This document shows positions 7,662 through 15,924 of a stretch of 64,000 nt of DNA, piece after piece. Position 1 is the stretch's first letter. The number at the start of each line of letters is the position of its first letter. Source of the DNA: Paenirhodobacter ferrireducens (GTDB lineage Bacteria > Pseudomonadota > Alphaproteobacteria > Rhodobacterales > Rhodobacteraceae); assembly GCF_004022265.1 (NCBI RefSeq), contig NZ_SAVB01000016.1, positions 62,001 to 126,000 on the forward strand, read 5' to 3'. Made by a program: the position numbers and the translations under genes. Under the pieces are notes generated by a model. It did no database searches and was not told the origin of the DNA. It saw only the letters and a program-made list of their open reading frames with translations.

Positions 7662-8726
7662 TCAGACCGCGCCCGAGGCGATCAGCGCTTGCGCGATCGC
7701 CGCATAGGCGCGAGCCGGCGCCCCCTCCCCCGCCGCCGCGGGCGTGCCCGAGTCGCCCGCAAGCCGCACCTCGAGATCGAGCGGCAGCGCACCGAGGAAC
7801 GGCAGCCCGAGTCGCGCCGCCTCGGTCTCGACCCCGCCATGGCCGAAGAGATGCGCCTCGTGGCCGCAATTCGGACAGACATAGGTCGACATGTTCTCGA
7901 TCAGCCCCAGCACCGGGGTGTTCAGCCGGCGGAACATGTCGATTGCCTTCTTTGCGTCGAGCATGGCGATGTCCTGCGGCGTCGAGACGACAATCGCCCC
8001 GTCGAGCTCGGTCTTCTGACACAGGCTCAGCTGGATGTCGCCGGTGCCGGGCGGCAGGTCGATGATCAGCACATCAAGCGGGCCATAGGCGTCCCATTGC
8101 ACCTGACCGAGCATCTGCTGCAGCGCGCCCATCAGCATCGGGCCGCGCCAGATCACCGCCTCGTCCTCCTTCAGCATCAGCCCGATCGACATCAGGGTGA
8201 CGCCATGCGCCTGCAACGGCACGATGGTCTTGCCATCGGGCGAGGAGGGGCGCTTCGACACCCCCATCATCCGCGGCTGGCTCGGCCCGTAGATGTCGGC
8301 ATCGAGCAGCCCGACCCGCTTGCCGGCCCGGGCAAGCGCCACGGCGAGATTGGCCGAGACCGTCGACTTGCCGACGCCGCCCTTGCCCGAGCCCACCGCG
8401 ATCACGTGGCGCACGCCGGCAACCGGCAGCGGCCCCGCCTGCGGAGTCGGGTGACCGCCGATCTTCGGCCCGCCCCCAAGCCCGCGTGGCGGCCCGGCGG
8501 GCACCACCACGGTGACGCTCTCGACCCCGGGCAGCGCCCGCACCGCCGCCTCGAGCGCCGGCCGCAGCGCCTCGAGCGCCGGGCCCGGCGCCCCCTCGAG
8601 AACGAAGCGCACAACGCCCGCCTCGACCGCCAGCGCATGCACGAATCCCTGCGTGACAGGGTCGCCGCCGCCCGGAAGCGCGACTCGCCTCAGCGCCTCA
8701 AGCACCGTTTCCTTGCTCAGAGCCAT
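7662..8726 (-). CDS. mrp: Mrp/ApbC-type iron-sulfur cluster carrier ATPase
   Basis: P-loop NTPase of the Mrp/NBP35 family that carries and delivers Fe-S clusters in the cytoplasm. The 354-residue protein has an N-terminal MIP18/DUF59 domain (about residues 1-75), a linker rich in Gly and Pro, and the deviant Walker A motif GSGKGGVGKST near residue 110. Further on are the DADIYGPSQPRM segment and a C-terminal CPNCG pair expected to bind the bridging cluster. The start MALSKETVLEALRR matches the domain boundary; the longer upstream frame is unsupported. Confidence 0.93.
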   Translation of the reverse strand: MALSKETVLEALRRVALPGGGDPVTQGFVHALAVEAGVVRFVLEGAPGPALEALRPALEAAVRALPGVESVTVVVPAGPPRGLGGGPKIGGHPTPQAGPLPVAGVRHVIAVGSGKGGVGKSTVSANLAVALARAGKRVGLLDADIYGPSQPRMMGVSKRPSSPDGKTIVPLQAHGVTLMSIGLMLKEDEAVIWRGPMLMGALQQMLGQVQWDAYGPLDVLIIDLPPGTGDIQLSLCQKTELDGAIVVSTPQDIAMLDAKKAIDMFRRLNTPVLGLIENMSTYVCPNCGHEAHLFGHGGVETEAARLGLPFLGALPLDLEVRLAGDSGTPAAAGEGAPARAYAAIAQALIASGAV

Positions 8727-9016
8727 GATCTTCTCCGCCGATTTTTGCGGGAACTGTGGCGTTTTGGCCGCGGAGTTCAAGGGCGCAAAACCGGCCTGCC
8801 GCCGAAATCGGGGCAAAATACACACCCCAGGAATATAAAATGTCCCGTGACGCCGGGTGAAATGACCGAAAATTAGGTCAGCACATATTATGCATTTTCT
8901 GCATGGCAGCATTGCAGCCCAGAGCTATTGTGCAGTTGCAGCATTGGCGCCATGTTTGCGTCAACAGCGATGGCAGAGAGGCCACCGCGACGAGATGAAG
9001 ACCAAAGGTTGAGACG
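8727..9016. other. Divergent intergenic region between mrp and the DUF1127/CcsR locus
   Basis: 290 bp without a convincing frame. It must hold promoters for both directions. It is AT-richer around 8800-8900 and contains a short direct repeat GCAGCATTG near 8906 and 8936. A possible heat-shock-type promoter for the rightward unit is listed separately. Confidence 0.6.
8928..8956 (+). promoter_or_regulatory. Candidate RpoH-type promoter for the DUF1127-CcsR unit
   Basis: TTGTGC (8928-8933), a 16-base spacer, then CCATGTT (8950-8956), resembling the CTTGAA/CCCATNT pattern of RpoH sigma factors. In R. sphaeroides the homologous DUF1127-CcsR unit is transcribed from an RpoHI/RpoHII-dependent promoter. 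The match here is weak and predicted only. Confidence 0.35.
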
Positions 9017-9220
9017 ATGGCTCTGGTTACCGACATCCGCACCGCCGACTTCGGCCTGGCGCAGCTGGTTGCCAGCTTCCGGGAAGGGATGGCGCGGCGC
9101 AAGGTGTTCCGCCAGACCCTGCGCGAGCTCAAGTCGCTTTCGGGCGCCGAGCTCGAAGACCTCGGGATCCATCGGTCGATGATCACCCGCGTGGCCCTCG
9201 AGGCTGCCTACGGCAAATGA
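9017..9220 (+). CDS. Small DUF1127 protein (CcaF1-like)
   Basis: 67 residues, basic, no signal or membrane segment. The C-terminal half carries the DUF1127 pattern: FRQTLRELKSLSGAELEDLG, followed by IHRSMITRVALEAAYG. DUF1127 proteins of about 45-70 residues are common in alphaproteobacteria. In R. sphaeroides the one encoded upstream of the CcsR RNAs (CcaF1) is reported to bind RNA and affect their maturation and C1/oxidative-stress responses. The immediate downstream CCTCCTCCC hairpin array makes this the likely counterpart. A short AAAGG precedes the ATG. The gene and RNAs are probably one transcript. Confidence 0.9.
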   Translation: MALVTDIRTADFGLAQLVASFREGMARRKVFRQTLRELKSLSGAELEDLGIHRSMITRVALEAAYGK

Positions 9221-9232
9221 GTTTCCCTTCCT

Positions 9233-9300
9233 GAGGCCCCTCCTCCTCCCTGGGCCTCGGAAATCGGCGGTGTCCTCCTCCTCCTCCCTGAGGGCACCGC
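9233..9300 (+). ncRNA. CcsR-like (cuckoo) RNA, copy 1
   Basis: Two adjacent stem-loops: stem GAGGCCC/GGGCCTC (9233-9239, 9252-9258) and an 11-bp stem (9267-9277 with 9290-9300, one G-U). Each displays the same 12-base loop CTCCTCCTCCCT. The loop contains the CCUCCUCCC anti-Shine-Dalgarno motif that defines the R. sphaeroides CcsR family. Begins 12 bases after the DUF1127 stop. Confidence 0.85.
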
Positions 9301-9350
9301 CACCCTATACCGGCCCCAGCCGCAAGGCACTGCCGGAAAGCCGATGCGAT

Positions 9351-9419
9351 GGCCCCCTCCTCCTCCCTGGGGTCTCGTAAAGAAGGCGGTGCCCTCCTCC
9401 TCCTCCCTGAGGGCACCGC
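9351..9419 (+). ncRNA. CcsR-like (cuckoo) RNA, copy 2
   Basis: Stem GGCCCC/GGGGTC (9351-9356, 9369-9374) and a perfect 11-bp stem GCGGTGCCCTC/GAGGGCACCGC (9386-9396, 9409-9419). Both loops are CTCCTCCTCCCT. The second hairpin closely matches that of copy 1, suggesting duplication; the interval before it (9301-9350) is the longest in the array. Confidence 0.85.
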
Positions 9420-9447
9420 GCTTTCTTCTCGGCGCGAGACTTGCGAA

Positions 9448-9510
9448 GGGCCATCCTCCTCCCGGCCCGTCGTGACAGGCGGCGACCCCCTCCTCCTCCC
9501 TGGGGTCGCC
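9448..9510 (+). ncRNA. CcsR-like (cuckoo) RNA, copy 3
   Basis: First hairpin is degenerate: 5-bp stem GGGCC/GGCCC (9448-9452, 9464-9468) with loop ATCCTCCTCCC. Second is strong: GGCGACCCC/GGGGTCGCC (9481-9489, 9502-9510) with loop CTCCTCCTCCCT. The CCUCCUCCC core is intact in both. Confidence 0.8.
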
Positions 9511-9525
9511 GTTCGACATACCGAA

Positions 9526-9588
9526 GGCCCCTCCTCCTCCCTGGGCCGACGGCTACGGTGCCGCTCACTCCTCCTCCCGAGCGGTGCC
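9526..9588 (+). ncRNA. CcsR-like (cuckoo) RNA, copy 4
   Basis: First hairpin GGCCC/GGGCC (9526-9530, 9543-9547) with loop CTCCTCCTCCCT. Second hairpin pairs 9557-9566 with 9579-9588 (10 bp including two G-U pairs) around the loop ACTCCTCCTCCC. Stem sequence is unrelated to copies 1-3 while the loop core is kept. Confidence 0.8.
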
Positions 9589-9599
9589 ACCCATACCAA

Positions 9600-9666
9600 G
9601 GCCCCCTCCTCCTCCCTGGGGTCATGGTTCGGACGGCGGCCCCCTCCTCCTCCCTGGGGCCGCCGT
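9600..9666 (+). ncRNA. CcsR-like (cuckoo) RNA, copy 5
   Basis: First hairpin GGCCCC/GGGGTC (9600-9605, 9618-9623). Second hairpin ACGGCGGCCCC/GGGGCCGCCGT (9633-9643, 9656-9666) is a perfect 11-bp stem followed by TTTCC, so it may also serve as the terminator of the whole array. Both loops are CTCCTCCTCCCT. Confidence 0.85.
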
Positions 9667-9760
9667 TTCCATTTCTGCCCCTCCCCATCTTCGCAAACCT
9701 GCATGCCCGCCCTTGCGGAGCGCATCGTGCGACGGCATTGAGGGGTGAACGGAGGAAGCC

Positions 9761-10558
9761 ATGCTGTCCTATCAACACATCTACCACGCCGGAAACTTGG
9801 CCGACGTGCACAAGCACGCCCTGCTTGCGGTGATGCTCGACTACATGACCCGCAAGGAAAAGCCGCTGAGCTATCTCGAGACCCATTCGGGCCGCGGGCT
9901 CTATGCGCTCGATGCGGCCGAAGCAGTGAAGACCGGCGAGGCCGCGGCCGGGATCGGGCGAGTGGAGAAGCTGGGCTGGTTCCCACCCGCCCATCCCTAT
10001 GCAAGGGCACTTGCCGCGGTGCGCACCGCGCATGGCGGGCGCGCCTATCCGGGCTCGCCCCTCATCGCGGCGAACCTGCTGCGCCCGATCGACTCGATCC
10101 AGCTATGCGAGCTGCACCCGCGCGAGTTCGAGGCCCTGCGCGCCGCGATGGCCCCTTTCGGTGGCGTGCTGCACCACAAGGACGGGCTCGAGATGGTGCA
10201 TGCGCTCACGCCGCCGACGCCGCGGCGCGGGCTTTTGCTGATCGACCCGAGCTGGGAAGTGAAAAGCGATTACGAGACGATCCCGAAGGTGCTGGGCCAG
10301 GTGGCACGCAAGTGGAACGTCGGCGTGATCGCGCTGTGGTATCCGGTGCTTGCCCCCACGGTCGCGGTGGCGCCGGCGCAGGCAGCGATGGTGCGCGCCC
10401 TGATGGCCGCGCATCCGGAGGCATTGCTGAGCGAAGTGCGCTTCCCGCCCGCCCGCGAGGGGCACGGGATGATCGGCTCGGGCATGTTCGTGCTGAACCC
10501 GCCCTGGGGGCTCGGCGACGAGGCCAATCGTCTGGCCAAGCTGTTCCGCAGCCTCTGA
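9761..10558 (+). CDS. rlmJ: RlmJ, 23S rRNA (adenine(2030)-N(6))-methyltransferase
   Basis: SAM-dependent enzyme that methylates A2030 of 23S rRNA. The 265-residue protein opens with the family signature MLSYQHIYHAGNLADVHKH and continues with the SAM-binding region LETHSGRGLYAL near residue 40. The catalytic N-DPPY-type motif reads LLLIDPSWE near residue 160, so the second proline and the tyrosine are replaced by Ser and Trp while the Asp is kept. A strong GGAGG lies before the ATG. It converges with the small secreted-protein gene on the other strand. Confidence 0.93.
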   Translation: MLSYQHIYHAGNLADVHKHALLAVMLDYMTRKEKPLSYLETHSGRGLYALDAAEAVKTGEAAAGIGRVEKLGWFPPAHPYARALAAVRTAHGGRAYPGSPLIAANLLRPIDSIQLCELHPREFEALRAAMAPFGGVLHHKDGLEMVHALTPPTPRRGLLLIDPSWEVKSDYETIPKVLGQVARKWNVGVIALWYPVLAPTVAVAPAQAAMVRALMAAHPEALLSEVRFPPAREGHGMIGSGMFVLNPPWGLGDEANRLAKLFRSL

Positions 10559-10633
10559 GGCCCCGATCGCGACGGATGGGCCGCCACACCGGGTCCTTCG
10601 GAGGGGCGGCAGGGGCTGCCCGGTGCCGGCCGC

Positions 10634-10915
10634 TCAGCGGCGATAGCACTTCGACTTCGAGCCGAAGCCCGAGGGCGAGCAGATCCAGCTGCCGTTGCCG
10701 GGCGGCGTGACATAGGCCACGCGTTCGGCGACGACGGGCGTGGTCTGGCGCAGCCAGTCGAACCGGGCGGAGCCGTGGCCAGCCGCGGTCTTCACCACCA
10801 CGCTGTGGGTGGGGAGAATGTCGATGGTTGCGGTTTCGGCATGGACGGGCGCGATCGCGATCAAGGTGACGGTCGCGGCCGCAGCCGTGCGGGAAATCAA
10901 GTCGAACATGGTCAT
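10634..10915 (-). CDS. Small secreted protein, unknown function
   Basis: 93 residues. An N-terminal signal peptide is clear (hydrophobic AAAATVTLIAIAPVHA, cleavage probably after VHA near residue 26). The mature part of about 67 residues is small and basic at its end, with two cysteines in the last 15 residues (ICSPSGFGSKSKCYRR) that could form one disulfide. No family was recognised. A candidate promoter with TTGACG lies at 11010-11005, and a 9-bp inverted repeat CCTGTGATC/GATCACAGG (10945-10953, 10983-10991) sits in the leader or promoter. Confidence 0.65.
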   Translation of the reverse strand: MTMFDLISRTAAAATVTLIAIAPVHAETATIDILPTHSVVVKTAAGHGSARFDWLRQTTPVVAERVAYVTPPGNGSWICSPSGFGSKSKCYRR

Positions 10916-11059
10916 ACCTGCCTCGTGCTGTGACGCGTTGAACCCCTGTGATCCTTGGGGCCCCGCGTTCTCGGTCCCTATCGATCACAGGAAAAACACG
11001 TACACGTCAAGCCAAGCGCGAGCGGGGCGAAATTGTGGCACCGATGCGGCATGCGCAAC

Positions 11060-11094
11060 GAAAACGCGGGGGAAGTGATTTCCCCCGCGTTTTC
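11060..11094. terminator. Strong bidirectional terminator after the exopolysaccharide operon
   Basis: Perfect 15-bp stem GAAAACGCGGGGGAA / TTCCCCCGCGTTTTC with a five-base loop and a built-in A/T tract on each side, so it can work in both directions. It lies 52 bases after the stop of the GH26-like gene. Confidence 0.9.
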
Positions 11095-11145
11095 ATGTCA
11101 TTGTCCTCAGGGCACCGGATCGGCGAATTTTCGCCGTCAGAAACC

Positions 11146-12042
11146 CTATTGCAGGATCTGGTTCTTCATGCGCCAGTCGGGCGTGCCGAAATTCTCCGGC
11201 CAGGGATAAACCTCGTGCTGGTTGAAGTAGACCACGCCGACGAGACTCGGATAGTCCTTCTTCTCGACCCGCACGCTGTCCTTCCACATCTGGACATATT
11301 TGGCATCGCCGACATAGCCGAGCTCGGCGACGACGACCGGCTTGCCGAACTTCGCAGCCCGTTCGTAGCGCGGCGCGAAGATCTCGTCGAAGGTGCGGTC
11401 ATGGCCGTATTTCGCCTCGTCCCACGCCTGCAGCCCGAAGATCGAGAGCCCGACCAGATCGACGTAATCGTCGCCCGGGTAGTACTCGGCCATGTTCGGC
11501 TCGCCAAGCGGCGACCACATCACGGTGATGTTGGGCGCATGCGCACGGCACAGGTCGATCATGTGGCGATAGGCAGAGATGTAGTCCTTGGGATTCCAGC
11601 CCGCCCAGATGAACTGGCCCGAGGTGTCGTCCATCTCATGGGCGAAACGCAGTGTGACCGGGCTTTTCAGCGTGGCCAGCACATCGCAGATGGCGGCCAT
11701 GTTCGGGTCGTATTCGCCGCGTGCGATGCCCCGGCGCAGGTATTGCGCGGTATTGCGCTCGCTGCGCGACCAGGTCCAGGGCTCGACCGTGACCAGAAGC
11801 GCCCGGTGCCGTTCCAGCGCATACTGGTCGGCATCGTTCAGCGACGGCAGGTAGACGTCCTCCCACGGCAGGAACAGATGCTCGATCACCACCGGATTCT
11901 TGTCGGTGAAATCGCCGTCCGGGTCATAGACCCCGAACGGGACGTCTCCCGGTGGCACCTCGACGGGAGCGGCCAGGGCCGGCCCCGCCAGACAGAACAC
12001 CGCGGCGCATGCGGCAATACCCTTCAAGAAAGAATACTTCAT
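11146..12042 (-). CDS. Secreted GH26-like glycoside hydrolase of the exopolysaccharide operon
   Basis: 298 residues with a signal peptide (MKYSFLKG then AACAAVFCLAGPALA), so periplasmic or secreted. The body resembles the (beta/alpha)8 GH26 beta-mannanase group: a likely acid/base Glu in RFAHEMDD near residue 165, a Trp-rich segment (FIWAGWNPKDY), MWSPLGEPN, and a likely nucleophile Glu in VVVAELGY. Hydrolases of this kind in synthase operons usually trim or release the polymer; the substrate is unknown. It follows the GT2 synthase with an ATGA overlap and is led by a strong GGGAGGGAG, making it the last gene of the operon. Confidence 0.75.
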   Translation of the reverse strand: MKYSFLKGIAACAAVFCLAGPALAAPVEVPPGDVPFGVYDPDGDFTDKNPVVIEHLFLPWEDVYLPSLNDADQYALERHRALLVTVEPWTWSRSERNTAQYLRRGIARGEYDPNMAAICDVLATLKSPVTLRFAHEMDDTSGQFIWAGWNPKDYISAYRHMIDLCRAHAPNITVMWSPLGEPNMAEYYPGDDYVDLVGLSIFGLQAWDEAKYGHDRTFDEIFAPRYERAAKFGKPVVVAELGYVGDAKYVQMWKDSVRVEKKDYPSLVGVVYFNQHEVYPWPENFGTPDWRMKNQILQ

Positions 12043-13886
12043 TTTTCTCCCTCCCCATTCTCCTTCGAGAACCAAATGGCCAGATCGGGTGCGAAACGAA
12101 CGTGCACGTCTCCGCTCTGCCCCTTGCCAGCCCCCGAGACGATGTATTCGACTCGGGTCAGTTTCAACGGCACAAGGCCAACGGCGAGCGCACGCAGGCT
12201 CGCATCGCCCCGAAGTATAATGCCCCCCAGGCAGAGCGCCATGACAAGGGTCAAACCGAAGACATATCGTGCGAATTCCGCACCGTCGCGCAGCGCTTGG
12301 CCCTTCGCCCGCGCCTCGCTGCGGTGATGCCACAAGATGACCACGAGCAGCGTCACGTAGAGCAGCGCATTGATGATCGACAGCAGGTAGAAGCCTCGCG
12401 CCTCGGTCACCGACGAGACTGTCAGCACCGGCACGATCGCCCCCGCCGCAAGCAGCAGATAGAGCCAGAAGATCCGTGGCGGCAGCACCGCGGCGGCGGC
12501 CTCGCCCTTGGGGGTGATGCGGAAGTCGACGAAGCGCCCGGTCACCCGGTCCCAGACCGCCATCAGGCAGCCCCAGAGCACCCAGGGCCATTGCAGGATG
12601 ACGAACAGCGCCTTCTCCCAGGCGATCACCTTGGCATCGCGCGGCCGGAACAGCCCGTCGTGGCGCATCATGTAGGCAAAGGCGATCATCACCGCGACCG
12701 AGGGCAGCGAATGGCCAAGGAAGGCCGGATAGGTGACGTCGGCAAAGCGGATGTCGAAGCACACCGCCAGGATCGGCAGCACATACATCGAGGCCATGGT
12801 GACCGCGAAGAACGCATACCAGCTCTGGCACAGCAGGAAGAGCAGCTTGAGCCGCAGCGGCAGCCTGCCGAGATAGGACGGCGTGTAGCGCAGCAACAGA
12901 CTCATCAGCGAGCGCGACCACTGGAATTCCTGCGTCACCAGATCGGGCAGCGTCGCGGGCCCGTCGCCCACCGCGATCGCGTCGATCGCATGCACGCCGC
13001 GCCAGCCCGCGGCAGCGACCAGCATGGTTGTGGAATGGTCCTCGGCGAGTTCCGGCCCAAGCCCGCCCGCCTGTTGCAGCGCCACGGTGCGCACCGCGTA
13101 ATGCGAGCCGATGCACATCGGCGTCAGCACCCCGGTATAGCCCGCCTGGAACACGCCATGAAACGCCGCCTCGGCGTAAAGCCGCGTCCGCGCCGCCCAG
13201 CTTTCGGCGGCATTGGCAGCGCAGATCGAGGGCGCGCTGACATAGCCCACCTCCGGATCGGCGAAGGGGCGCAGCATCTCGCGCAGATAGCCCGGCTGCG
13301 GCACATGATCGGCATCGAGCTGGCTGACGATGTCGTAATCGCGATAGCCCCAGGTGTCGTAGAAATACGCGAGGTTGCCTTCCTTGCAGCGGGTGCGGCG
13401 CGGCCATTCGGCGCGGTGATACTCCGCGAGCCCCTTGCGGGTGGAAATCATCACCCGATGCGCCGCACACCAGGCGCGAGTCTCCTCGGACGGATCCTCG
13501 TCGGCAAGCCAGGTGTCATGCGGATAGTCCTGCGCCAGCATCGCCTCGAGCGTCTTGCGCACCACGGCGAAGGGCTCCGACGGGGTCTTGGTCGTCACCA
13601 TCGCGACGCGCCAGCGCCCCGGCACCGGATCGGGCGCGACCGAGTGCCGGGCAAAGAGGAAGATCAGCACGAAATAGAGCTGCATCCCCCAGATCCAGAT
13701 CATCGCCGCGGTCACCAGCCAGTAGCGCCAGGGGCCGATGACATGTGCAGGCTGCAGCCACCACGCCCAGAACCAGCCCGCCACCACGAGCCAGAGCGCA
13801 ATCACCAGCCGATAGCGCAGCGCCTTCGCCCCCGTCACCACCGGCGCAAGCATCGGACGCGGCTCCAGTGCGGGATGACGGCTCAT
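12039..13886 (-). CDS. Processive GT2 polysaccharide synthase (cellulose-synthase-like)
   Basis: 615-residue inner-membrane glycosyltransferase. Two N-terminal helices (about 25-45 and 52-75) precede the catalytic GT2 domain with VTTKTPSEP, ADEDPSEE, QLDADHVP (the DxD) and ELAEDHST (the TED-like base). The processivity motif reads QEFQWSRS instead of QxxRW, so Arg is replaced by Gln. Several helices follow. There is no PilZ domain, so no direct cyclic-di-GMP control is visible. It probably polymerises UDP-sugars supplied by the two upstream epimerase/decarboxylase genes and exports the chain. ATGA overlaps join it to galE and to the hydrolase. Confidence 0.85.
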   Translation of the reverse strand: MSRHPALEPRPMLAPVVTGAKALRYRLVIALWLVVAGWFWAWWLQPAHVIGPWRYWLVTAAMIWIWGMQLYFVLIFLFARHSVAPDPVPGRWRVAMVTTKTPSEPFAVVRKTLEAMLAQDYPHDTWLADEDPSEETRAWCAAHRVMISTRKGLAEYHRAEWPRRTRCKEGNLAYFYDTWGYRDYDIVSQLDADHVPQPGYLREMLRPFADPEVGYVSAPSICAANAAESWAARTRLYAEAAFHGVFQAGYTGVLTPMCIGSHYAVRTVALQQAGGLGPELAEDHSTTMLVAAAGWRGVHAIDAIAVGDGPATLPDLVTQEFQWSRSLMSLLLRYTPSYLGRLPLRLKLLFLLCQSWYAFFAVTMASMYVLPILAVCFDIRFADVTYPAFLGHSLPSVAVMIAFAYMMRHDGLFRPRDAKVIAWEKALFVILQWPWVLWGCLMAVWDRVTGRFVDFRITPKGEAAAAVLPPRIFWLYLLLAAGAIVPVLTVSSVTEARGFYLLSIINALLYVTLLVVILWHHRSEARAKGQALRDGAEFARYVFGLTLVMALCLGGIILRGDASLRALAVGLVPLKLTRVEYIVSGAGKGQSGDVHVRFAPDLAIWFSKENGEGEK

Positions 13887-14878
13887 GGCCCGGCCTTGAT
13901 ATCCCCATGGCCGAACCAGGGCGCGGCATCGGCGACGATCCGCTCGAGCCCGAACTCGGGCCGGAAGCCGAGCACCGCCCCGGCACGGGCGATCTCGGCG
14001 TAAAGCGCCGCCGGGTCGCCCGGACGGCGCGGTTCCTCGAGGACCGGAACGGCGCGTCCGGTCACCCGCTCGATCATCGCCACCACCTCCCGCACCGATG
14101 CCCCCTGCCCTGTCCCGAGGTTCAGGGCCACACTTTCGCCCGCCTCCGCGAGATAGGCAAGCGCCTGGACATGCGCCCGGGCGAGATCGGTGACATGGAT
14201 GTAGTCGCGGATGCAGGTGCCGTCGGGCGTCGGGTAATCGGTGCCGAAGATCCGCAGCGGCCCGCCCTTGCCCGATGCGGCGAGCAGCGCCAGCGGCAGC
14301 AGATGCGTCTCGGGGTCGTGCCGCTCGCCGGCCTCGCCCGCGGGATCGGCCCCCGCCGCGTTGAAGTAGCGCAGCGCGACATGGCGCAGCCCCCAGGCCA
14401 CGCCCGCATCGCGCAGCATCCATTCGCAGACGAGCTTGGTGCGGCCATAGGGGTTGATCGGCGCCTGCGGCATGTCTTCCGAGATCGGCAACCGGTCGGG
14501 CGTGCCGTAGGTGGCGCAGCTCGAGGAAAACACGATCTGCGTCAGCCCCGCCGCCTGCATCGCGCCCAGAAGACCGATCATGCCACCGAGGTTGTTGTCG
14601 TAATAGGCCTGCGGGTCGGTCACGCTCTCGCCGACATAGGCAAGGGCGGCGAAATGGATCACCGCCTCGGCCCGGTGCGCGCGCAGGGCGGCGAGAACCG
14701 CCGCCCTGTCACGCAGGTCGCCGCGTACCAGCGGCCCCCATTTCACCGCATCGGCATGGCCGCGCGAGAGGTTGTCGAAGGTGACCGGCGTACAGCCCGC
14801 CTCGGCCAGCGCCTTGCAGCAATGCGAGCCGATATAGCCCGCACCGCCGGTCACCAGCACTGTCTTCGGCAGGGTCAT
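13883..14878 (-). CDS. galE: GalE, UDP-glucose 4-epimerase
   Basis: Extended short-chain dehydrogenase of 331 residues that interconverts UDP-glucose and UDP-galactose. It has the NAD-binding GGAGYIGSH near residue 11, SSSCATYG, and the YGRTK (YxxxK) catalytic pair near residue 148. The conserved [15 protein letters not shown] lies near residue 220. Both ends overlap neighbours by ATGA, tying it to the xylose branch gene upstream and the synthase downstream, so it probably feeds a galactosyl donor to this polymer. Confidence 0.95.
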   Translation of the reverse strand: MTLPKTVLVTGGAGYIGSHCCKALAEAGCTPVTFDNLSRGHADAVKWGPLVRGDLRDRAAVLAALRAHRAEAVIHFAALAYVGESVTDPQAYYDNNLGGMIGLLGAMQAAGLTQIVFSSSCATYGTPDRLPISEDMPQAPINPYGRTKLVCEWMLRDAGVAWGLRHVALRYFNAAGADPAGEAGERHDPETHLLPLALLAASGKGGPLRIFGTDYPTPDGTCIRDYIHVTDLARAHVQALAYLAEAGESVALNLGTGQGASVREVVAMIERVTGRAVPVLEEPRRPGDPAALYAEIARAGAVLGFRPEFGLERIVADAAPWFGHGDIKAGP

Positions 14879-15924
14879 GCCACGCCACCCGCGGCAAGCC
14901 GCTGCTGCGCCTGCAGTTCCTGACGGAAATAGGCGATCGTCGGCACCAGCCCCTCGCGCAGCGCCACCTTCGGTTCCCAGCCAAGCAGGTCATGCGCCCG
15001 GGTGATGTCGGGGCGGCGCTGCAGCGGGTCGTCCTTCGGCAGCGGCATATGCACGAGCGGGCCGCGCGCGCCGGTCAGCTCGAGCACCATCCGCGCCAGC
15101 TCGAGCATGGTGAACTCGCCCGGATTGCCGAGGTTCACCGGGGCGAAGATCGAATGCTGCCCTTCTGGCGCCTCCATCAGCATCTGCAGCGCGTCGACCA
15201 TATCCGAGACGTAGCAGAAGGACCGCGTCTGCAGGCCATCGCCATAGACCGTCAGCGGCTCGCCACTGATCGCCTGCACGATGAAGTTCGACACCACGCG
15301 CCCATCCTCCGGGTCCATCCGCGGACCGTAGGTATTGAAAATCCGGGCGATACGGATGTCCACCCGCTTCGTGCGATGGGTTTCGTAGAACAGCGTTTCG
15401 GCAGCACGCTTGCCCTCGTCATAGCAGGAACGCGGCCCCACGGTGTTAACGTTGCCGCGGTAGCTCTCCGGCTGCGGGCTGCAGTCGGGATCGCCATAGA
15501 CCTCGGAGGTCGAGCTTTGCAGAATGCGCGCCCCCTTCTCCTCGGCGAGGTCGAGCAGGTTGAGCGCGCCGAGAACCGAGGTCTTGAACGTGTGCAGCGG
15601 ATCGGCCTGGTATTTCGGCGGCGAGGCCGGGCAGGCCAGGTTGTAGATCCGGTCGACCGGCCCGCTGACGGTGAACGGCACGATCACGTCATGCTGGACC
15701 CAGCAGAACCGCGGATGACTGATCAGCGTGCCGATGTTCTCAAACCGCCCGGTCGAGAGATTGTCGACACAGATCACCCTGTCCCCCTGATCGAGCAACC
15801 TTCGGATCAGGTTGGAACCGATAAAACCGGCCCCGCCCGCAACCAGAACTGTCCGTCCACTCCGCCCGGAGGGCTTGTCGCCCCGAGGGTCGAAGCGGAT
15901 CGGAAATGCCTTGCGCTTCGTCAT
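14875..15924 (-). CDS. UDP-glucuronate decarboxylase (UDP-xylose synthase)
   Basis: 349-residue SDR enzyme converting UDP-glucuronate to UDP-xylose. Shows [10 protein letters not shown] near residue 30, [10 protein letters not shown], the family-typical YDEGKRAAE catalytic segment, [10 protein letters not shown] and [10 protein letters not shown]. The start [10 protein letters not shown] is preceded by GGGGGG nine bases upstream; the longer upstream frame would read through the leader. It is the first gene of the exopolysaccharide operon. The related dTDP-glucose dehydratase is less likely because of the YDEGKR and FNTYGPRM signatures. Confidence 0.9.
   Translation of the reverse strand: MTKRKAFPIRFDPRGDKPSGRSGRTVLVAGGAGFIGSNLIRRLLDQGDRVICVDNLSTGRFENIGTLISHPRFCWVQHDVIVPFTVSGPVDRIYNLACPASPPKYQADPLHTFKTSVLGALNLLDLAEEKGARILQSSTSEVYGDPDCSPQPESYRGNVNTVGPRSCYDEGKRAAETLFYETHRTKRVDIRIARIFNTYGPRMDPEDGRVVSNFIVQAISGEPLTVYGDGLQTRSFCYVSDMVDALQMLMEAPEGQHSIFAPVNLGNPGEFTMLELARMVLELTGARGPLVHMPLPKDDPLQRRPDITRAHDLLGWEPKVALREGLVPTIAYFRQELQAQQRLAAGGVA

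Noticed and set aside
9233-9666. Possible CRISPR array because of ten short repeats with spacers.
   Set aside because: Each repeat is a loop inside its own unique complementary stem, spacing is irregular (about 30-70 bases), and no cas genes are present. The CcsR/cuckoo RNA explanation fits fully.
9183-10010. Long minus-strand open frames over the CCTCCTCCC array giving Gly/Arg/Glu-rich 'proteins'.
   Set aside because: They are translations of the repeated hairpin loops (GGAGGAGGA on the minus strand). They overlap the real rlmJ gene and have no independent support.
12039-14423. A 794-residue version of the GT2 synthase and a 774-residue fusion across the GH26-like gene.
   Set aside because: Both extensions are readings through neighbouring genes in other frames; ATGA overlaps and ribosome sites define the separate genes.
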